NCBI GenBank assembly: GCA_947495425.1
Contig: CANLYR010000042.1
Coordinates: forward strand, 1-39,520
Direction: 5' to 3'
DNA length: 39,520 bases
From: an uncultured Aquimarina sp.
GTDB taxonomy: Bacteria; Bacteroidota; Bacteroidia; Flavobacteriales; Flavobacteriaceae
Of this stretch, positions 8,828 through 16,784 are shown in pieces (the stretch's first letter is position 1; each line of letters begins with the position of its first letter). The translations under genes and the position numbers were made by a program. Below the pieces are notes generated by a model, which saw only the letters and a list, made by a program, of their open reading frames with translations, did no database searches and was not told the origin of the DNA.

Positions 8828-9897
8828 TGATAAAGTTTATATTTCTCATACTTATCATATTATGTAATATATCACTCTTGGCTCAGGATAGAGAGAAGTT
8901 ATACCATGATTCTCTCAATGAATTACAATGTATGTTAAATGATTCCTGTAAATTGAGTTTTAAAAAAGCTGTAATTATAGTTGAAAATGCCTATTTATAC
9001 GGAAATATGGATACTATTGCTTTTAATGATGATATTAGAGTGTTATCAAATCTTGTCAACACTTTAGTCAAGAGTAAAATGTTAAAATATCCGGAGAAAG
9101 ATAGTCTAAAAGTAAAAAAATATGCTGCTCTATTTTCTGTATTTAATGATACTATACCTGTCATTTTGCCTAATGGGGAAGGCTATAATTTTATTCCATA
9201 TAGTTATGATTTTAAAGATATATGGGGGGTTAAAAGCTGGAAGAATATGTTTGTTTCCAAGTTATTAGAAACTGGAAAAGGAAACTGTCACTCCATGCCC
9301 TATTTATATAAAATTCTAGCAGAGGAGATAGGTGCTGAAGCTCATTTATCAATAGCTCCTAACCATATGTATATCAAACATAAAAATATAAGAGATGGTT
9401 GGTACAATACAGAAATTACTTCCGGTATTTTTCCTCTGGATGCTTGGCTAATGGCATCTGGATATATACATCTTGATGCAATGAGCAATAAACTTTATAT
9501 GGAAGCCTTAGATGACAAAAAAAGTATTGTTTTGTGTGTCATCGATCTCGCAAAAGGTTACGATAGGGCTTTTCCTGCAAATGATGGCAGTTTTTTAAGA
9601 GAAGCTTGTGAGATTTCCTTTCAATACTATCCTAATTATATTAACGCTAGAATTCTCTTGGCAGAAACTAAAAAGAAGATTTTTGAGAAAAAGGTGATAG
9701 ATAAATTCGGAGAAATTACAAAGGAAGTTTATACGGATGATCTTTTTAAAGATATGTTTATAGAAATTCAAAGGGATTATGCAATGATTCATCTTTCAGG
9801 ATATCGCAGAATGCCAGAAGAAATGTACCTGAATTGGCTCGCTTCTTTAAAAGAAGAACGACTAAAATATGAGAACTTAAGAATTTTAAATAAGTAA
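8827..9897 (+). CDS. Secreted transglutaminase-fold protein, second of a tandem pair
   Basis: I start this gene at the ATG at 8827, whose A is the last base of the previous stop (TAATG), because it directly begins a good signal peptide (MIKFIFLILIILCNISLLAQ). An upstream GTG in the same frame would give only an odd basic extension. The protein has 356 residues. The catalytic-like set is GKGNCHSMPYLY Cys154, PNHMYIKH His180 and YNTEITSG Glu196. The C-terminal motif SGYRRMPEEMYLNWLASLKEE matches the upstream gene. The pair clearly arose by duplication and has diverged strongly. A periplasmic or surface role is likely; the substrate is unknown. Confidence 0.72.
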   Translation: MIKFIFLILIILCNISLLAQDREKLYHDSLNELQCMLNDSCKLSFKKAVIIVENAYLYGNMDTIAFNDDIRVLSNLVNTLVKSKMLKYPEKDSLKVKKYAALFSVFNDTIPVILPNGEGYNFIPYSYDFKDIWGVKSWKNMFVSKLLETGKGNCHSMPYLYKILAEEIGAEAHLSIAPNHMYIKHKNIRDGWYNTEITSGIFPLDAWLMASGYIHLDAMSNKLYMEALDDKKSIVLCVIDLAKGYDRAFPANDGSFLREACEISFQYYPNYINARILLAETKKKIFEKKVIDKFGEITKEVYTDDLFKDMFIEIQRDYAMIHLSGYRRMPEEMYLNWLASLKEERLKYENLRILNK

Positions 9898-10170
9898 GTT
9901 AAATATTGATGAATAAGACTTTTTTTACTCTATAAATTGCCTTATGATCTCAAGAATACTTGTCATGTTTTATAATCGACAATCCCGTAGGTTTAAACAT
10001 TATTTTTAATGTAATAATCGGCTACTTGTTTTTAGTTGATTTCTTAAATATTATTGTTTGCTTGTTTAAATATCAAGTAATTTAGAGTCAATAACACTGA
10101 CTTTCTTAATAAATCTATCCTATATTTTGCCTTGCACAAAATCCTGAACTCAAGTTTTACATCGTTAATC

Positions 10171-10178
10171 TATGTTTG
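10171..10178 (+). promoter_or_regulatory. Possible Bacteroidota -7 promoter element
   Basis: TATGTTTG matches the Bacteroidota -7 consensus TAnnTTTG and lies 33 bases before the ATG at 10211. I see no convincing TTTG/TTG -33 element at the right distance, so this is only a candidate. The rest of the 313-base gap 9898-10210 is very AT-rich and shows no gene. Confidence 0.35.
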
Positions 10179-10210
10179 GTTTAAGAAAATGTACCAGATA
10201 AAGATTGTAA

Positions 10211-10696
10211 ATGAAAAATGAACACCAATTTTTTTATAAGATAATGAGGTATTTCGAGGGAATGCAAAAGATAGATGTATTAGATATATTACATGAAATG
10301 GAAATATTATTGCTGCATGCTGCCAGCCCTATTACAAAGGATAATATTCGAAAAGTTATATCTTACAATATCAAAAAAGATCAAAAATTCAATTCTTTTA
10401 CGTTCACAATATTGCCTAATGGTAATTTTTGCCAACGTGTAGGTACAAATGATTGGTTAAGCATCTATCTAGAACAAAAAAGAAGCATTTATAGTTGGAG
10501 TATATTTGATACTTATTATTTCAGGATCAAGCACCCACTATCAAAAATTCAAAAACTTACTAAAAGAAATTTATTAGAAAGCTTCCAAAACACATCTGAA
10601 GAGGTAGAAATTTTGGATTTTCTAAGGAAAAATAAAAGCTTCAAAGGGAAAAAATTTATCAAAAAATTACTACTATTCAATGTGGAAATTACTTAA
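10211..10696 (+). CDS. Hypothetical protein
   Basis: This 161-residue soluble, basic protein has no signal peptide or membrane helix. The N-terminus looks helical (FFYKIMRYFEGMQKIDVLDILHEMEILL), followed by a short beta-like part (FNSFTFTILPNGNFCQRVGTNDW) and a lysine-rich helical end. I recognise no family. It stands alone, 84 bases before the RteC-like gene in the same direction, and might be co-transcribed with it. Codon-like composition and a clean ATG support it being real. Confidence 0.5.
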   Translation: MKNEHQFFYKIMRYFEGMQKIDVLDILHEMEILLLHAASPITKDNIRKVISYNIKKDQKFNSFTFTILPNGNFCQRVGTNDWLSIYLEQKRSIYSWSIFDTYYFRIKHPLSKIQKLTKRNLLESFQNTSEEVEILDFLRKNKSFKGKKFIKKLLLFNVEIT

Positions 10697-10779
10697 GAAA
10701 TTAATATTAACTACAAAGTAAACGTATGATCTAATTATTACTAAAAAAAGGGGAAAATAATTTAAACATATCGTCATTT

Positions 10780-12057
10780 ATGGAACATATGAATATATTC
10801 CACAGGATATTTCATGGGAATTTGCATCCATTGGCTAATCAAAAAACTAAGGAGGATTACATTGCATATTTTAATAATCAAAAGACAGATGAACTAGCGA
10901 AATACGGTTTAGAAAAACAGAAACAAGATAATATTGATATCTACTCATTGAAGTATTTCTATTATGAAAGTTTACTTATTGATTCATTACATAGGATTAA
11001 ATGGGACTTGCATAAAAAGCTCTTTTCATTTGATCAAGACGATGGAAATATTGAAAATCTTATAAGGAATTACCAAACATTTGTTTTGAATTACATGAGG
11101 GTTGTAAAGCAGAATTATCTCATTGGTAAAAACAAGTGTTCCATATTTCAAATTTCAAAGGACAAAAGCGATATTGATATTTTTAAAATGATTTTTAATG
11201 TATTAGATGAAATATTGGTTTACCTAGAACAAACTTTTATAAGATATATAGATCATTCTTTAAATTTATCGTATCATCAACGATTATGGTTCGTTCACCA
11301 AAACAAAGAAAAAGTACAGATACTTAAAAAGAAAATTCAAAAACTTCAGGTTACAGAGATGGTGAAGCAGGAAGTTTGTTCTATACTTTCTAAAATTGAA
11401 GACAATAAACTTTCAAGTTTAACCTATGAATCTCAAAATTATTATACTGCCCTCGTCAATATATTAAGTCACTTATTCAAGGAGTTTAAAGAACCATCGA
11501 AAGAACAATTGTATTCTGCTCTAATAAGCTCAGATTTTAATACTTTTAAGGTGTTTTTTTTCATAACTAGAGATGTAAATAATAATATAAAAGAATCATA
11601 TACAAATGAGGAAAAACTTAATGGCTACAAACAATATCTTAAAAAGCTCAAAACTACGACGATTGCTATTTCATATCGCTTAAATCCTAACCTTCCTTCA
11701 TTAAGAGATCAACTTATGAATTGGGTGAATGAAGAAGTTATTTTTTGTGAACATCTTATTGAGACTGAAAAGGCAATGTCCAATGCGCATGCATACAAGC
11801 GAAAACTACTGAAGCTTTCAGTTCCTGAGGTTTCTTTATTTACAAAATTATTATATGAATCTAAGTTAGTAGATGGTCCAAAAACTAAACTTTTTTCATT
11901 TGTTTCAAATAATTTCAGTACAGAGAAGTCAAAACAAATATCTACCGAAAGTCTTAGTAATAATTACTATTCTGTCAATGAGAGTTCAAAAAAATCGGTC
12001 AGAAAATTACTTAAAGGAATGTTATTTCAATTAGATCAAATGAAAGGGGAGTTATGA
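10780..12057 (+). CDS. RteC-like protein of the mobile-element regulator type
   Basis: This 425-residue soluble, largely helical protein ends with LSVPEVSLFTKLLYESKLVDG, then KTKLFSFVSNNFSTEKSKQIS and ESLSNNYYSVNESSKKSVRKLL. This pattern resembles the C-terminal part of RteC-family proteins, which in Bacteroides conjugative transposons activate excision genes, and of related proteins common in Bacteroidota mobile elements. The middle has helical, coiled-coil-prone segments. RteC itself is about half this length, so the first 200 residues are extra or belong to a different subfamily. It converges on the small minus-strand gene with no gap. A regulatory role is inferred. Confidence 0.5.
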   Translation: MEHMNIFHRIFHGNLHPLANQKTKEDYIAYFNNQKTDELAKYGLEKQKQDNIDIYSLKYFYYESLLIDSLHRIKWDLHKKLFSFDQDDGNIENLIRNYQTFVLNYMRVVKQNYLIGKNKCSIFQISKDKSDIDIFKMIFNVLDEILVYLEQTFIRYIDHSLNLSYHQRLWFVHQNKEKVQILKKKIQKLQVTEMVKQEVCSILSKIEDNKLSSLTYESQNYYTALVNILSHLFKEFKEPSKEQLYSALISSDFNTFKVFFFITRDVNNNIKESYTNEEKLNGYKQYLKKLKTTTIAISYRLNPNLPSLRDQLMNWVNEEVIFCEHLIETEKAMSNAHAYKRKLLKLSVPEVSLFTKLLYESKLVDGPKTKLFSFVSNNFSTEKSKQISTESLSNNYYSVNESSKKSVRKLLKGMLFQLDQMKGEL

Positions 12058-12276
12058 TTACTTATCTTTAAAAAGGTGTAAACAATTGTGATCGTTTAAA
12101 TAAGTTAGCAAACTTTGAAGCAGACGATAAGAGAAGCCTTCCATTTTTAACAATTCAGAACCTTTGATATTCAAAAGATTATCCAAAGATGTAATTTGAT
12201 GTTGAATCATAAATTGTTTAATTTCCTCTGATATTTCTAAATGCTCTACGGGTACTTCTAAAATAGGAATTGGCAT
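12058..12276 (-). CDS. Small HhH protein resembling the RNA polymerase alpha C-terminal domain
   Basis: This 72-residue protein has the helix-hairpin-helix-like segment ITSLDNLLNIKGSELLKMEGFSYRLLQSL. It resembles the alpha-CTD of RNA polymerase, where a similar stretch contacts UP-element DNA and activators. There is no other domain. Such small free-standing proteins are common in Flavobacteriia. Its stop abuts the stop of the RteC-like gene, so the two are convergent. It could be a DNA-binding factor for the nearby mobile-element genes; this is inferred from the fold resemblance only. Confidence 0.6.
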   Translation of the reverse strand: MPIPILEVPVEHLEISEEIKQFMIQHQITSLDNLLNIKGSELLKMEGFSYRLLQSLLTYLNDHNCLHLFKDK

Positions 12277-12391
12277 AGGGCTTACTTCAATATAATTTTT
12301 GTTAGTACTTTAATACACAATATACTAATATTTCCCTTAAACTTCAATTTTTTTTAAACTTTAAACACCTGAACAACAATACTTTGATTTA

Positions 12392-12417
12392 ACAACCTAA
12401 GGGGTTGTAAACCCCTT
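12392..12417. promoter_or_regulatory. Overlapping palindromes, candidate operator
   Basis: A perfect 8-base inverted repeat AAGGGGTT-gta-AACCCCTT (12399-12417) overlaps a second one, ACAACC-taagg-GGTTGT (12392-12408), so only one hairpin or binding form can exist at a time. The core GGTTGTAAACC (12403-12413) recurs exactly at 20118-20128 before the virion-like operon. It lies 65 bases upstream of the microprotein/excisionase module and has no T-run, so an operator is more likely than a terminator. Confidence 0.5.
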
Positions 12418-12481
12418 TACCACTGTTTTGGCATTATCCAAATGTTTCTCTTTGTCTAGATAATATAGTGGTTGAAGAAAT

Positions 12482-12634
12482 ATGAATGTTGATAAAAGAA
12501 TAAAGTGGTATAAAATGGATGAAGATGATTTACCATTTGGTGATTGGATCAGTAATAAGAAATCTATAAAGGAAACTGATTTGATATCACGCGATAATTT
12601 TTTCAAAGAGTTGGAAACATATATAAACAATTGA
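12482..12634 (+). CDS. 50-residue acidic/basic microprotein
   Basis: This short ORF begins MNVDKRIKWYKMDEDDLPFG and ends with KELETYINN. It ends 4 bases before the ATG of the excisionase-type gene, which argues that it is translated as the first gene of the module. It has no membrane segment and I know no family. The nearest gene upstream is on the opposite strand, so it would be the first gene after the palindromic operator candidate. Confidence 0.5.
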   Translation: MNVDKRIKWYKMDEDDLPFGDWISNKKSIKETDLISRDNFFKELETYINN

Positions 12635-12638
12635 AAAT

Positions 12639-12929
12639 ATGGAAATAATCGTATTAGAATCTGAGGCATATCAAAGTTTACAAAGAGAAATGCTACAAAT
12701 GGTAAGAACTACAATCAGAGAAGCCAAAGAAGAAGCATTAGCTAATATGGATCCGGCAAACGATTGGCTCTCTGCAGTGGAAGCGAAAAACTTGTTAGGA
12801 ATCAAAAGTAAAACCAAGCTACAGGAATTGAGAGATTTAGATGAAATTAAATTCTCTAAAGCTGGAAAAGTGATAAGATATTCTAAGAGAAGTATTCTTG
12901 AATATTTAGAAAGAAACATTGTTAGATAA
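12639..12929 (+). CDS. Excisionase-type helix-turn-helix protein
   Basis: This 96-residue protein has the MerR/excisionase-like (HTH_17) pattern DWLSAVEAKNLLGIKSKTKLQELR followed by the wing-like FSKAGKVIRYSKRSILEYLERN (about residues 41-94). Such proteins in Bacteroidota mobile elements bend or bind DNA for excision or regulate element genes. Residues 1-38 form a predicted helix that may be an oligomerisation segment. It follows the microprotein by 4 bases and leads the small protein and winged-helix genes. No integrase is in the window, so a true excisionase role cannot be shown. Confidence 0.75.
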   Translation: MEIIVLESEAYQSLQREMLQMVRTTIREAKEEALANMDPANDWLSAVEAKNLLGIKSKTKLQELRDLDEIKFSKAGKVIRYSKRSILEYLERNIVR

Positions 12930-12936
12930 AGATACT

Positions 12937-13140
12937 ATGAACTTGAGAGAACAAATAGAGTTTCTAATAGAGAGACGGTATGATTATATAAAAATTATGG
13001 AATATAGAAGAACGCTTTCCAATGGAAGTTGTTCTTCTATATCTATTAAAAAAATTAATAATAATATAAGTTGTTACGATGCAGTATTAATCTCCCTAAA
13101 AGAATTACAAAACCTTAAAAACAATCCTCATGGAAAATAG
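12937..13140 (+). CDS. Small hypothetical protein in the replication-like module
   Basis: I choose the ATG at 12937, 7 bases after the previous stop, rather than the TTG at 12919 inside the excisionase-type gene. The 67-residue product is basic and helical (MNLREQIEFLIERRYDYIKI), ending LISLKELQNLKNNPHGK. Its end overlaps the next ATG by 11 bases, which suggests coupled translation. I recognise no family. Small genes at this place, between an HTH gene and a replication-like gene, are common in Bacteroidota integrative elements. Confidence 0.55.
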   Translation: MNLREQIEFLIERRYDYIKIMEYRRTLSNGSCSSISIKKINNNISCYDAVLISLKELQNLKNNPHGK

Positions 13141-14287
13141 AGATAATGTAAAGTGTTATTTTGATTTCACTAAAGTCTTTACCAAAACGAAGAATTATAT
13201 TGATATACACAATAATAAACATGAAGAACTTAAAAAGCGATTGAATGCCAATCACAGAGCGACTGCAGAACTCATTACACGACTGTACGCCAAACAACTT
13301 AATCGTGCGGTTTCTCTTGGCAAGGATATCAAAACGCAGCTCCCTGGGTTTAAGACATTCAATCCGAGCCTGGCCACCTGCAAAGGATGTACCACGCGAA
13401 CAATCATCAATCATAAAGAACGCTTAAAGGCCGCAGGGTTTATTATAAAAGAAATTCATCGCGGAAAAGCAGGAATAGAATTATGGATTAATCCACTCAT
13501 TTTTGACGATAGAGTGAAAAATTTACACCCATTAGTTCATGAACAACAAGAACAAAACAATAATAATAGTAGTGTTGATAAGTTAATAACTTCAGAAAAA
13601 GAAGGAGTTCGCTATGAGGCTCACAAACAAAGTAATAATTGCGTTACAAGAACAGCTCATGAACAATACATGAACACGGAGGAAAGCCGAATTTCCGACT
13701 CAGAAAATCAAACTTGGCGCAAGAAAAAATCAAGTGTCAGGGAGTCGGAGTCGGCTTTTTTACTACATCTGGTACTAGCATTCTGGAGCTATGCCAGAGC
13801 AGCGCTGTATAAGGATCTTATCTTTTGCGAAGCAGAAAAAAATGAAATACTCAATAATATTTGGGCATCTATTTACAAAAAGTTTAGAGTTGAAGGAAGC
13901 AAAAAAGATTGGGAAAATCATCAGATTATTCTTTACAAACGAATTGATATGGTATCACGGTGGCTAAAGCGCAATCCGAATCGCTGGATCCCTGCTCCTC
14001 ACCTCTATTTTCATCCAGAAAATACGAGAAACGACTTCAGGAAGACCCATAAATGGTACGTCAAACAAGAAACTTTGAAACGAAACATCAGAAATCAAAT
14101 ATTGATCCAGAAAATAGAAGCAGAATGGAAAGATCATGTGAAAAGTATATATAAAAACAAGGCAAAAACGGGTTTACAATTATTCCGTTTACAGCAACAA
14201 AGAATTTCAGTTTACAAGGATGAGGCGCTGATAAGAGCCTTTGAACAAAGTTTACAGAGAACAGTTCTTAATAAGTTTACATCATGA
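13130..14287 (+). CDS. Winged-helix replication-initiator-like protein
   Basis: This 385-residue basic protein carries a winged-helix-like DNA-binding segment (CTTRTIINHKERLKAAGFI, then IKEIHRGKAGIELWINPLIF) at about residues 85-125. This design, with a HTH that reads replication origins or element DNA, is typical of plasmid or phage replication proteins, so a replication or DNA-binding role is likely. A low-complexity polar linker (about residues 135-205) leads to a helical C-terminal part rich in Arg, Lys and Trp, with a tryptophan-rich stretch near residues 270-295. There are no nuclease or ATPase motifs. It overlaps both neighbours (11 and 4 bases), so it is part of one operon. Confidence 0.6.
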   Translation: MENRDNVKCYFDFTKVFTKTKNYIDIHNNKHEELKKRLNANHRATAELITRLYAKQLNRAVSLGKDIKTQLPGFKTFNPSLATCKGCTTRTIINHKERLKAAGFIIKEIHRGKAGIELWINPLIFDDRVKNLHPLVHEQQEQNNNNSSVDKLITSEKEGVRYEAHKQSNNCVTRTAHEQYMNTEESRISDSENQTWRKKKSSVRESESAFLLHLVLAFWSYARAALYKDLIFCEAEKNEILNNIWASIYKKFRVEGSKKDWENHQIILYKRIDMVSRWLKRNPNRWIPAPHLYFHPENTRNDFRKTHKWYVKQETLKRNIRNQILIQKIEAEWKDHVKSIYKNKAKTGLQLFRLQQQRISVYKDEALIRAFEQSLQRTVLNKFTS

Positions 14288-14538
14288 ACACAGCGAATAT
14301 ACCCAATAGTTCACTCACAAAATGTATTGTGTATTTTAAGGATGGCAACTCACGTACATTTTATTCCTTCGATAAAAGCCATAGGAACTCTAAACCAAAC
14401 AAAGCGCTAGGAATACGAAGACTAGAGAAAATGTTGATGCATCGTTTTAAAGGCATGTGGGAAACTGCGATTATTTATGAGAATTTTTATAAAGGAGCAG
14501 AGCTAGCTAAGTATAAAGATGGTGTTAGATTGTTTTAA
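14284..14538 (+). CDS. Small hypothetical protein coupled to the replication-like gene
   Basis: The ATG overlaps the TGA of the previous gene (ATGA), so translation is probably coupled. The 84-residue protein is basic and shows a beta-like start (KCIVYFKDGNSRTFYSFDK) and a helical middle (ALGIRRLEKMLMHRFKGMW), ending with YKDGVRLF. It has no membrane segment. I know no family name for it. As the last gene of this module it may be an accessory replication factor, but only its position suggests that. Confidence 0.6.
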   Translation: MNTANIPNSSLTKCIVYFKDGNSRTFYSFDKSHRNSKPNKALGIRRLEKMLMHRFKGMWETAIIYENFYKGAELAKYKDGVRLF

Positions 14539-14637
14539 TTTGTTTGAAACATATCTCTGTTTATAATTGCGCTGTACTTTATAAGTATATAATTTTTTTG
14601 ATTATCCAGTTTATATCATAAAAAGTTTTATCGCGCC

Positions 14638-14714
14638 ATGCTGAATTCATTTCAGCATCCCACCTTGTTTTTAACATGCTCGTTGTGAGTGAGATCCTGA
14701 ATCAAGTTCAGGAT
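14638..14714. repeat. Two related palindromic repeats
   Basis: Two hairpins with 8-base perfect stems and 5-base loops lie 35 bases apart: ATGCTGAA-ttcat-TTCAGCAT (14638-14658) and ATCCTGAA-tcaag-TTCAGGAT (14694-14714). They share the same plan (AT-C/G-CTGAA), and repeats of this form are scattered in intergenic regions of many Bacteroidota genomes. They mark the step from the replication-like module to the cargo genes. The remaining 14539-14859 gap is AT-rich with no gene. Confidence 0.7.
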
Positions 14715-14859
14715 GACAAATGCAATATAGCATATTACTGATATTCATAAATTTTTTCAAAAAAACTCACCATAAAAATCACTCAGTTTCAAAAAATGAA
14801 ACAGGGATATTGTAATTTAGCTGTAAGAATAAAAAATTTCGATCTTTATCAAGAAGAAT

Positions 14860-15150
14860 ATGAAAAGAACTTGTTTAAAATGTTCTGATAGAGAGTTTGA
14901 AGTTCCAGACTAGACCTTAAAGGAGAAAAAATTATTAATAAACTTAAAAGCTAATAATAAATTAAATAAATTGATTCAAAAAATCCAATCGTTATACCCA
15001 ATAGAAAGCATTGATGCCAAATTTTCATTGACGCACATTAATATAAAGTATGGAAAATGTAATCGCTGTAATGTTGATTTTCTTGTAGGCGAATACATTG
15101 ATTGTTCAAATTGTAAAGCACTAAACTTTAATTGGAATGTAGAATATTAA
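14860..15150 (+). pseudogene. Small zinc-ribbon protein with internal stop
   Basis: A 96-codon frame from ATG 14860 to TAA 15148-15150 is interrupted by TAG at codon 18 (14911-14913). The first part has CLKC; the distal part has CNRC and CSNC separated by 12 residues, a typical zinc-ribbon spacing, ending NFNWNVEY. The continuity of the cysteine pairs in one frame shows that it was once a single small zinc-binding protein. There is no good restart after the stop. Inactivation is the simplest view; a sequencing error at one base is also possible. Confidence 0.6.
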
Positions 15151-15248
15151 AAAAGCAGCCACTTCCGAAAAATAAAACTATAAAGTTCTAAATTCGCTTT
15201 AGTGTAATTCCCACGGGTTAAACACCAGATCGGCTAAATATAAAAATA

Positions 15249-15602
15249 ATGAATGATACAGGATACCATGAGTGTAACTTAAACGTAAGACACGATTTAC
15301 CCATCGATATTTTGGAAAAAGTAGTTTTGGTATACAAAAGAATGCCTGGTTGGCTTGGTTTTGGTAAAGACGGAACAGAAAAAGAAGGTATACCGTGCTG
15401 GTTTAGTTATAATGAAGATGAAAAATATGTATTGGGATCGATAGAACCTAGTGGACTTCATTTTGAGGCCAATATGGATAAAGGTGAATGGATGGATTGG
15501 AAATCTCAATTTAAAAAAATTGCAACTGAGGTTTTAGGATTTAAAGTTGGTGAAATAGAAGAAGGTGAGGTAGGAAATGAAATTGAATGGATAAAAAAAT
15601 GA
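15249..15602 (+). CDS. Hypothetical protein coupled to exonuclease
   Basis: This 117-residue acidic soluble protein contains LGFGKDGTEKEGIPCWFSYNEDEKYVLGS and a likely beta-sheet followed by a helix (WMDWKSQFKKIATEVLGFKVG). I do not recognise the family. Its TGA overlaps the ATG of the exonuclease gene (ATGA), so the two are translated together and may act together. It is the first intact gene of the cargo segment after the broken zinc-ribbon gene. Confidence 0.6.
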   Translation: MNDTGYHECNLNVRHDLPIDILEKVVLVYKRMPGWLGFGKDGTEKEGIPCWFSYNEDEKYVLGSIEPSGLHFEANMDKGEWMDWKSQFKKIATEVLGFKVGEIEEGEVGNEIEWIKK

Positions 15603-16138
15603 ATTATATTGTATTAGACTTAGAAGCTACTTGTTGGAAAGACAGGAGCGTAAACAAACAGAATGAAATCATTGAGATTGGCGCCATCAAAATCAATGAT
15701 AAAGGGGAATCTCTAGGCGAGTTTTGCGAATTCGTCAAACCAAAACTTAACCCGATATTATCGGATTTTTGTGTGGAGTTAACAACTATAACTCAAAATG
15801 AAATTGATGCTGCAGCTACTTACAAAGAAGTGATCCAAAGATTCAAAAAATGGATTAATCTCGATGAATCGTATGTCTTATGTAGTTGGGGTTTTTATGA
15901 TAAGAAACAATTCGAAAAAGATTGTAAATTACACGATCTAAATACCGATTGGCTAGAGAATCACATCAGTTTAAAACACCAATATGCCAAGATTAAAAAT
16001 TTAAGGAAACCCATAGGAATGGGTGGAGCTTTAAAAAAAGAAAGCTTAACCTTAGAAGGTACACACCATAGAGGTATTGATGATGCAAGAAATATCGCTA
16101 AAATATTTACAGCTAATATTGAAAAATGGGAAATTTGA
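15599..16138 (+). CDS. DEDDh 3'-5' exonuclease
   Basis: I prefer the ATG at 15599, which overlaps the previous stop (ATGA) and puts the first motif right at the N-terminus, over the ATG 12 bases upstream. The 179-residue protein has Exo I MNYIVLDLEATCW (Asp7, Glu9), an Exo II region near LCSWGFYDKKQFEKDC, and Exo III HHRGIDDARN, the DEDDh set that binds two metal ions. Proteins of this small single-domain type (KapD/ERI1-like) trim the 3' ends of RNA or DNA. The neighbourhood with an RNA 2'-phosphotransferase hints at RNA processing or repair, which is inference. It is complete for its family. Confidence 0.9.
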   Translation: MNYIVLDLEATCWKDRSVNKQNEIIEIGAIKINDKGESLGEFCEFVKPKLNPILSDFCVELTTITQNEIDAAATYKEVIQRFKKWINLDESYVLCSWGFYDKKQFEKDCKLHDLNTDWLENHISLKHQYAKIKNLRKPIGMGGALKKESLTLEGTHHRGIDDARNIAKIFTANIEKWEI

Positions 16139-16156
16139 TTTTAAAGGTATTGTGTA

Positions 16157-16432
16157 ATGGATTTAAATGAGTTGTTAGATAAAGTCGTTTCCAAAGAAAC
16201 ATTTTTAGAATTTGTAAAAGCACTTAAAGAAGATAAAATTGACGAAGAAGAAAAGCACAAAATAAGCCCTCCATCTCCATACTGTTCTGGAGCAAATGGC
16301 TGGGAAAATAATTCAATTCCTCACTTTTTGGATTCAGTTGAAGCTTTTGGAGAAGATAGTCACCATATTACTGAAGAACCTAGTTGGAGAAACTTTGCTT
16401 TATTATTATATGCTGGTAAGTTTTATGAATAA
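16157..16432 (+). CDS. DUF7660-like small protein
   Basis: This 91-residue acidic protein starts MDLNELLDKVVSKETFLEFVKAL and ends SWRNFALLLYAGKFYE. This start and this end, with a helix then a W..FA..L.AGK.YE finish, are what I know of the DUF7660 family, whose function is unknown. It has no membrane segment. It overlaps the next gene by 8 bases, so it sits in one operon with the following genes. The family name is from memory and should be treated as likely, not certain. Confidence 0.6.
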   Translation: MDLNELLDKVVSKETFLEFVKALKEDKIDEEEKHKISPPSPYCSGANGWENNSIPHFLDSVEAFGEDSHHITEEPSWRNFALLLYAGKFYE

Positions 16433-16784
16433 AACAATCGTATGCACAGAGTCCTATTTAATTAGGGGAGGTCAAGATAAAAGATTCTACCCTTTTCTAG
16501 AGTTAGAATATGATGAATGGATAATATACGAGGATGATTTCCCAAAGTATTATATAAACCTGTCATTAGATTCGACATCAAACTCGTCATTTGAAAAATG
16601 GCTAATTTCACAACTAAAATCTGGAGAAAAACTTCAAAATTTAGTGATTAGTTTAGGTAAGCAATATGGTAAAAAATGGAGTATTTTCTCTTCTCAACTG
16701 GGAATGGAAGTTGAAGGTAGTCATAAATCTGAGAAACTTGAGCTTGAAATTCTAGATGATAAAATATTTAACGTAGGAAAATGA
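16425..16784 (+). CDS. Hypothetical protein
   Basis: I start at the ATG at 16425, which overlaps the previous gene by 8 bases, because the frame upstream is only the shadow of that gene. The 119-residue protein (MNKTIVCTESYLIRGGQDKR...) is acidic and soluble, with a beta-like start and a helix around residues 45-75 (FEKWLISQLKSGEKLQNLVISLG). No family is recognised. Its TGA overlaps the ATG of the KptA-like gene (ATGA). The tight packing suggests a functional set, but its role is unknown. Confidence 0.6.
   Translation: MNKTIVCTESYLIRGGQDKRFYPFLELEYDEWIIYEDDFPKYYINLSLDSTSNSSFEKWLISQLKSGEKLQNLVISLGKQYGKKWSIFSSQLGMEVEGSHKSEKLELEILDDKIFNVGK

Noticed and set aside
4944..14913. Stop-codon recoding (TAG read as an amino acid) to explain genes with single TAG stops
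   Set aside because: TAG ends normal genes here (13138-13140, 17648-17650), other broken genes have TAA or frameshifts, and large genes lack in-frame TAG.
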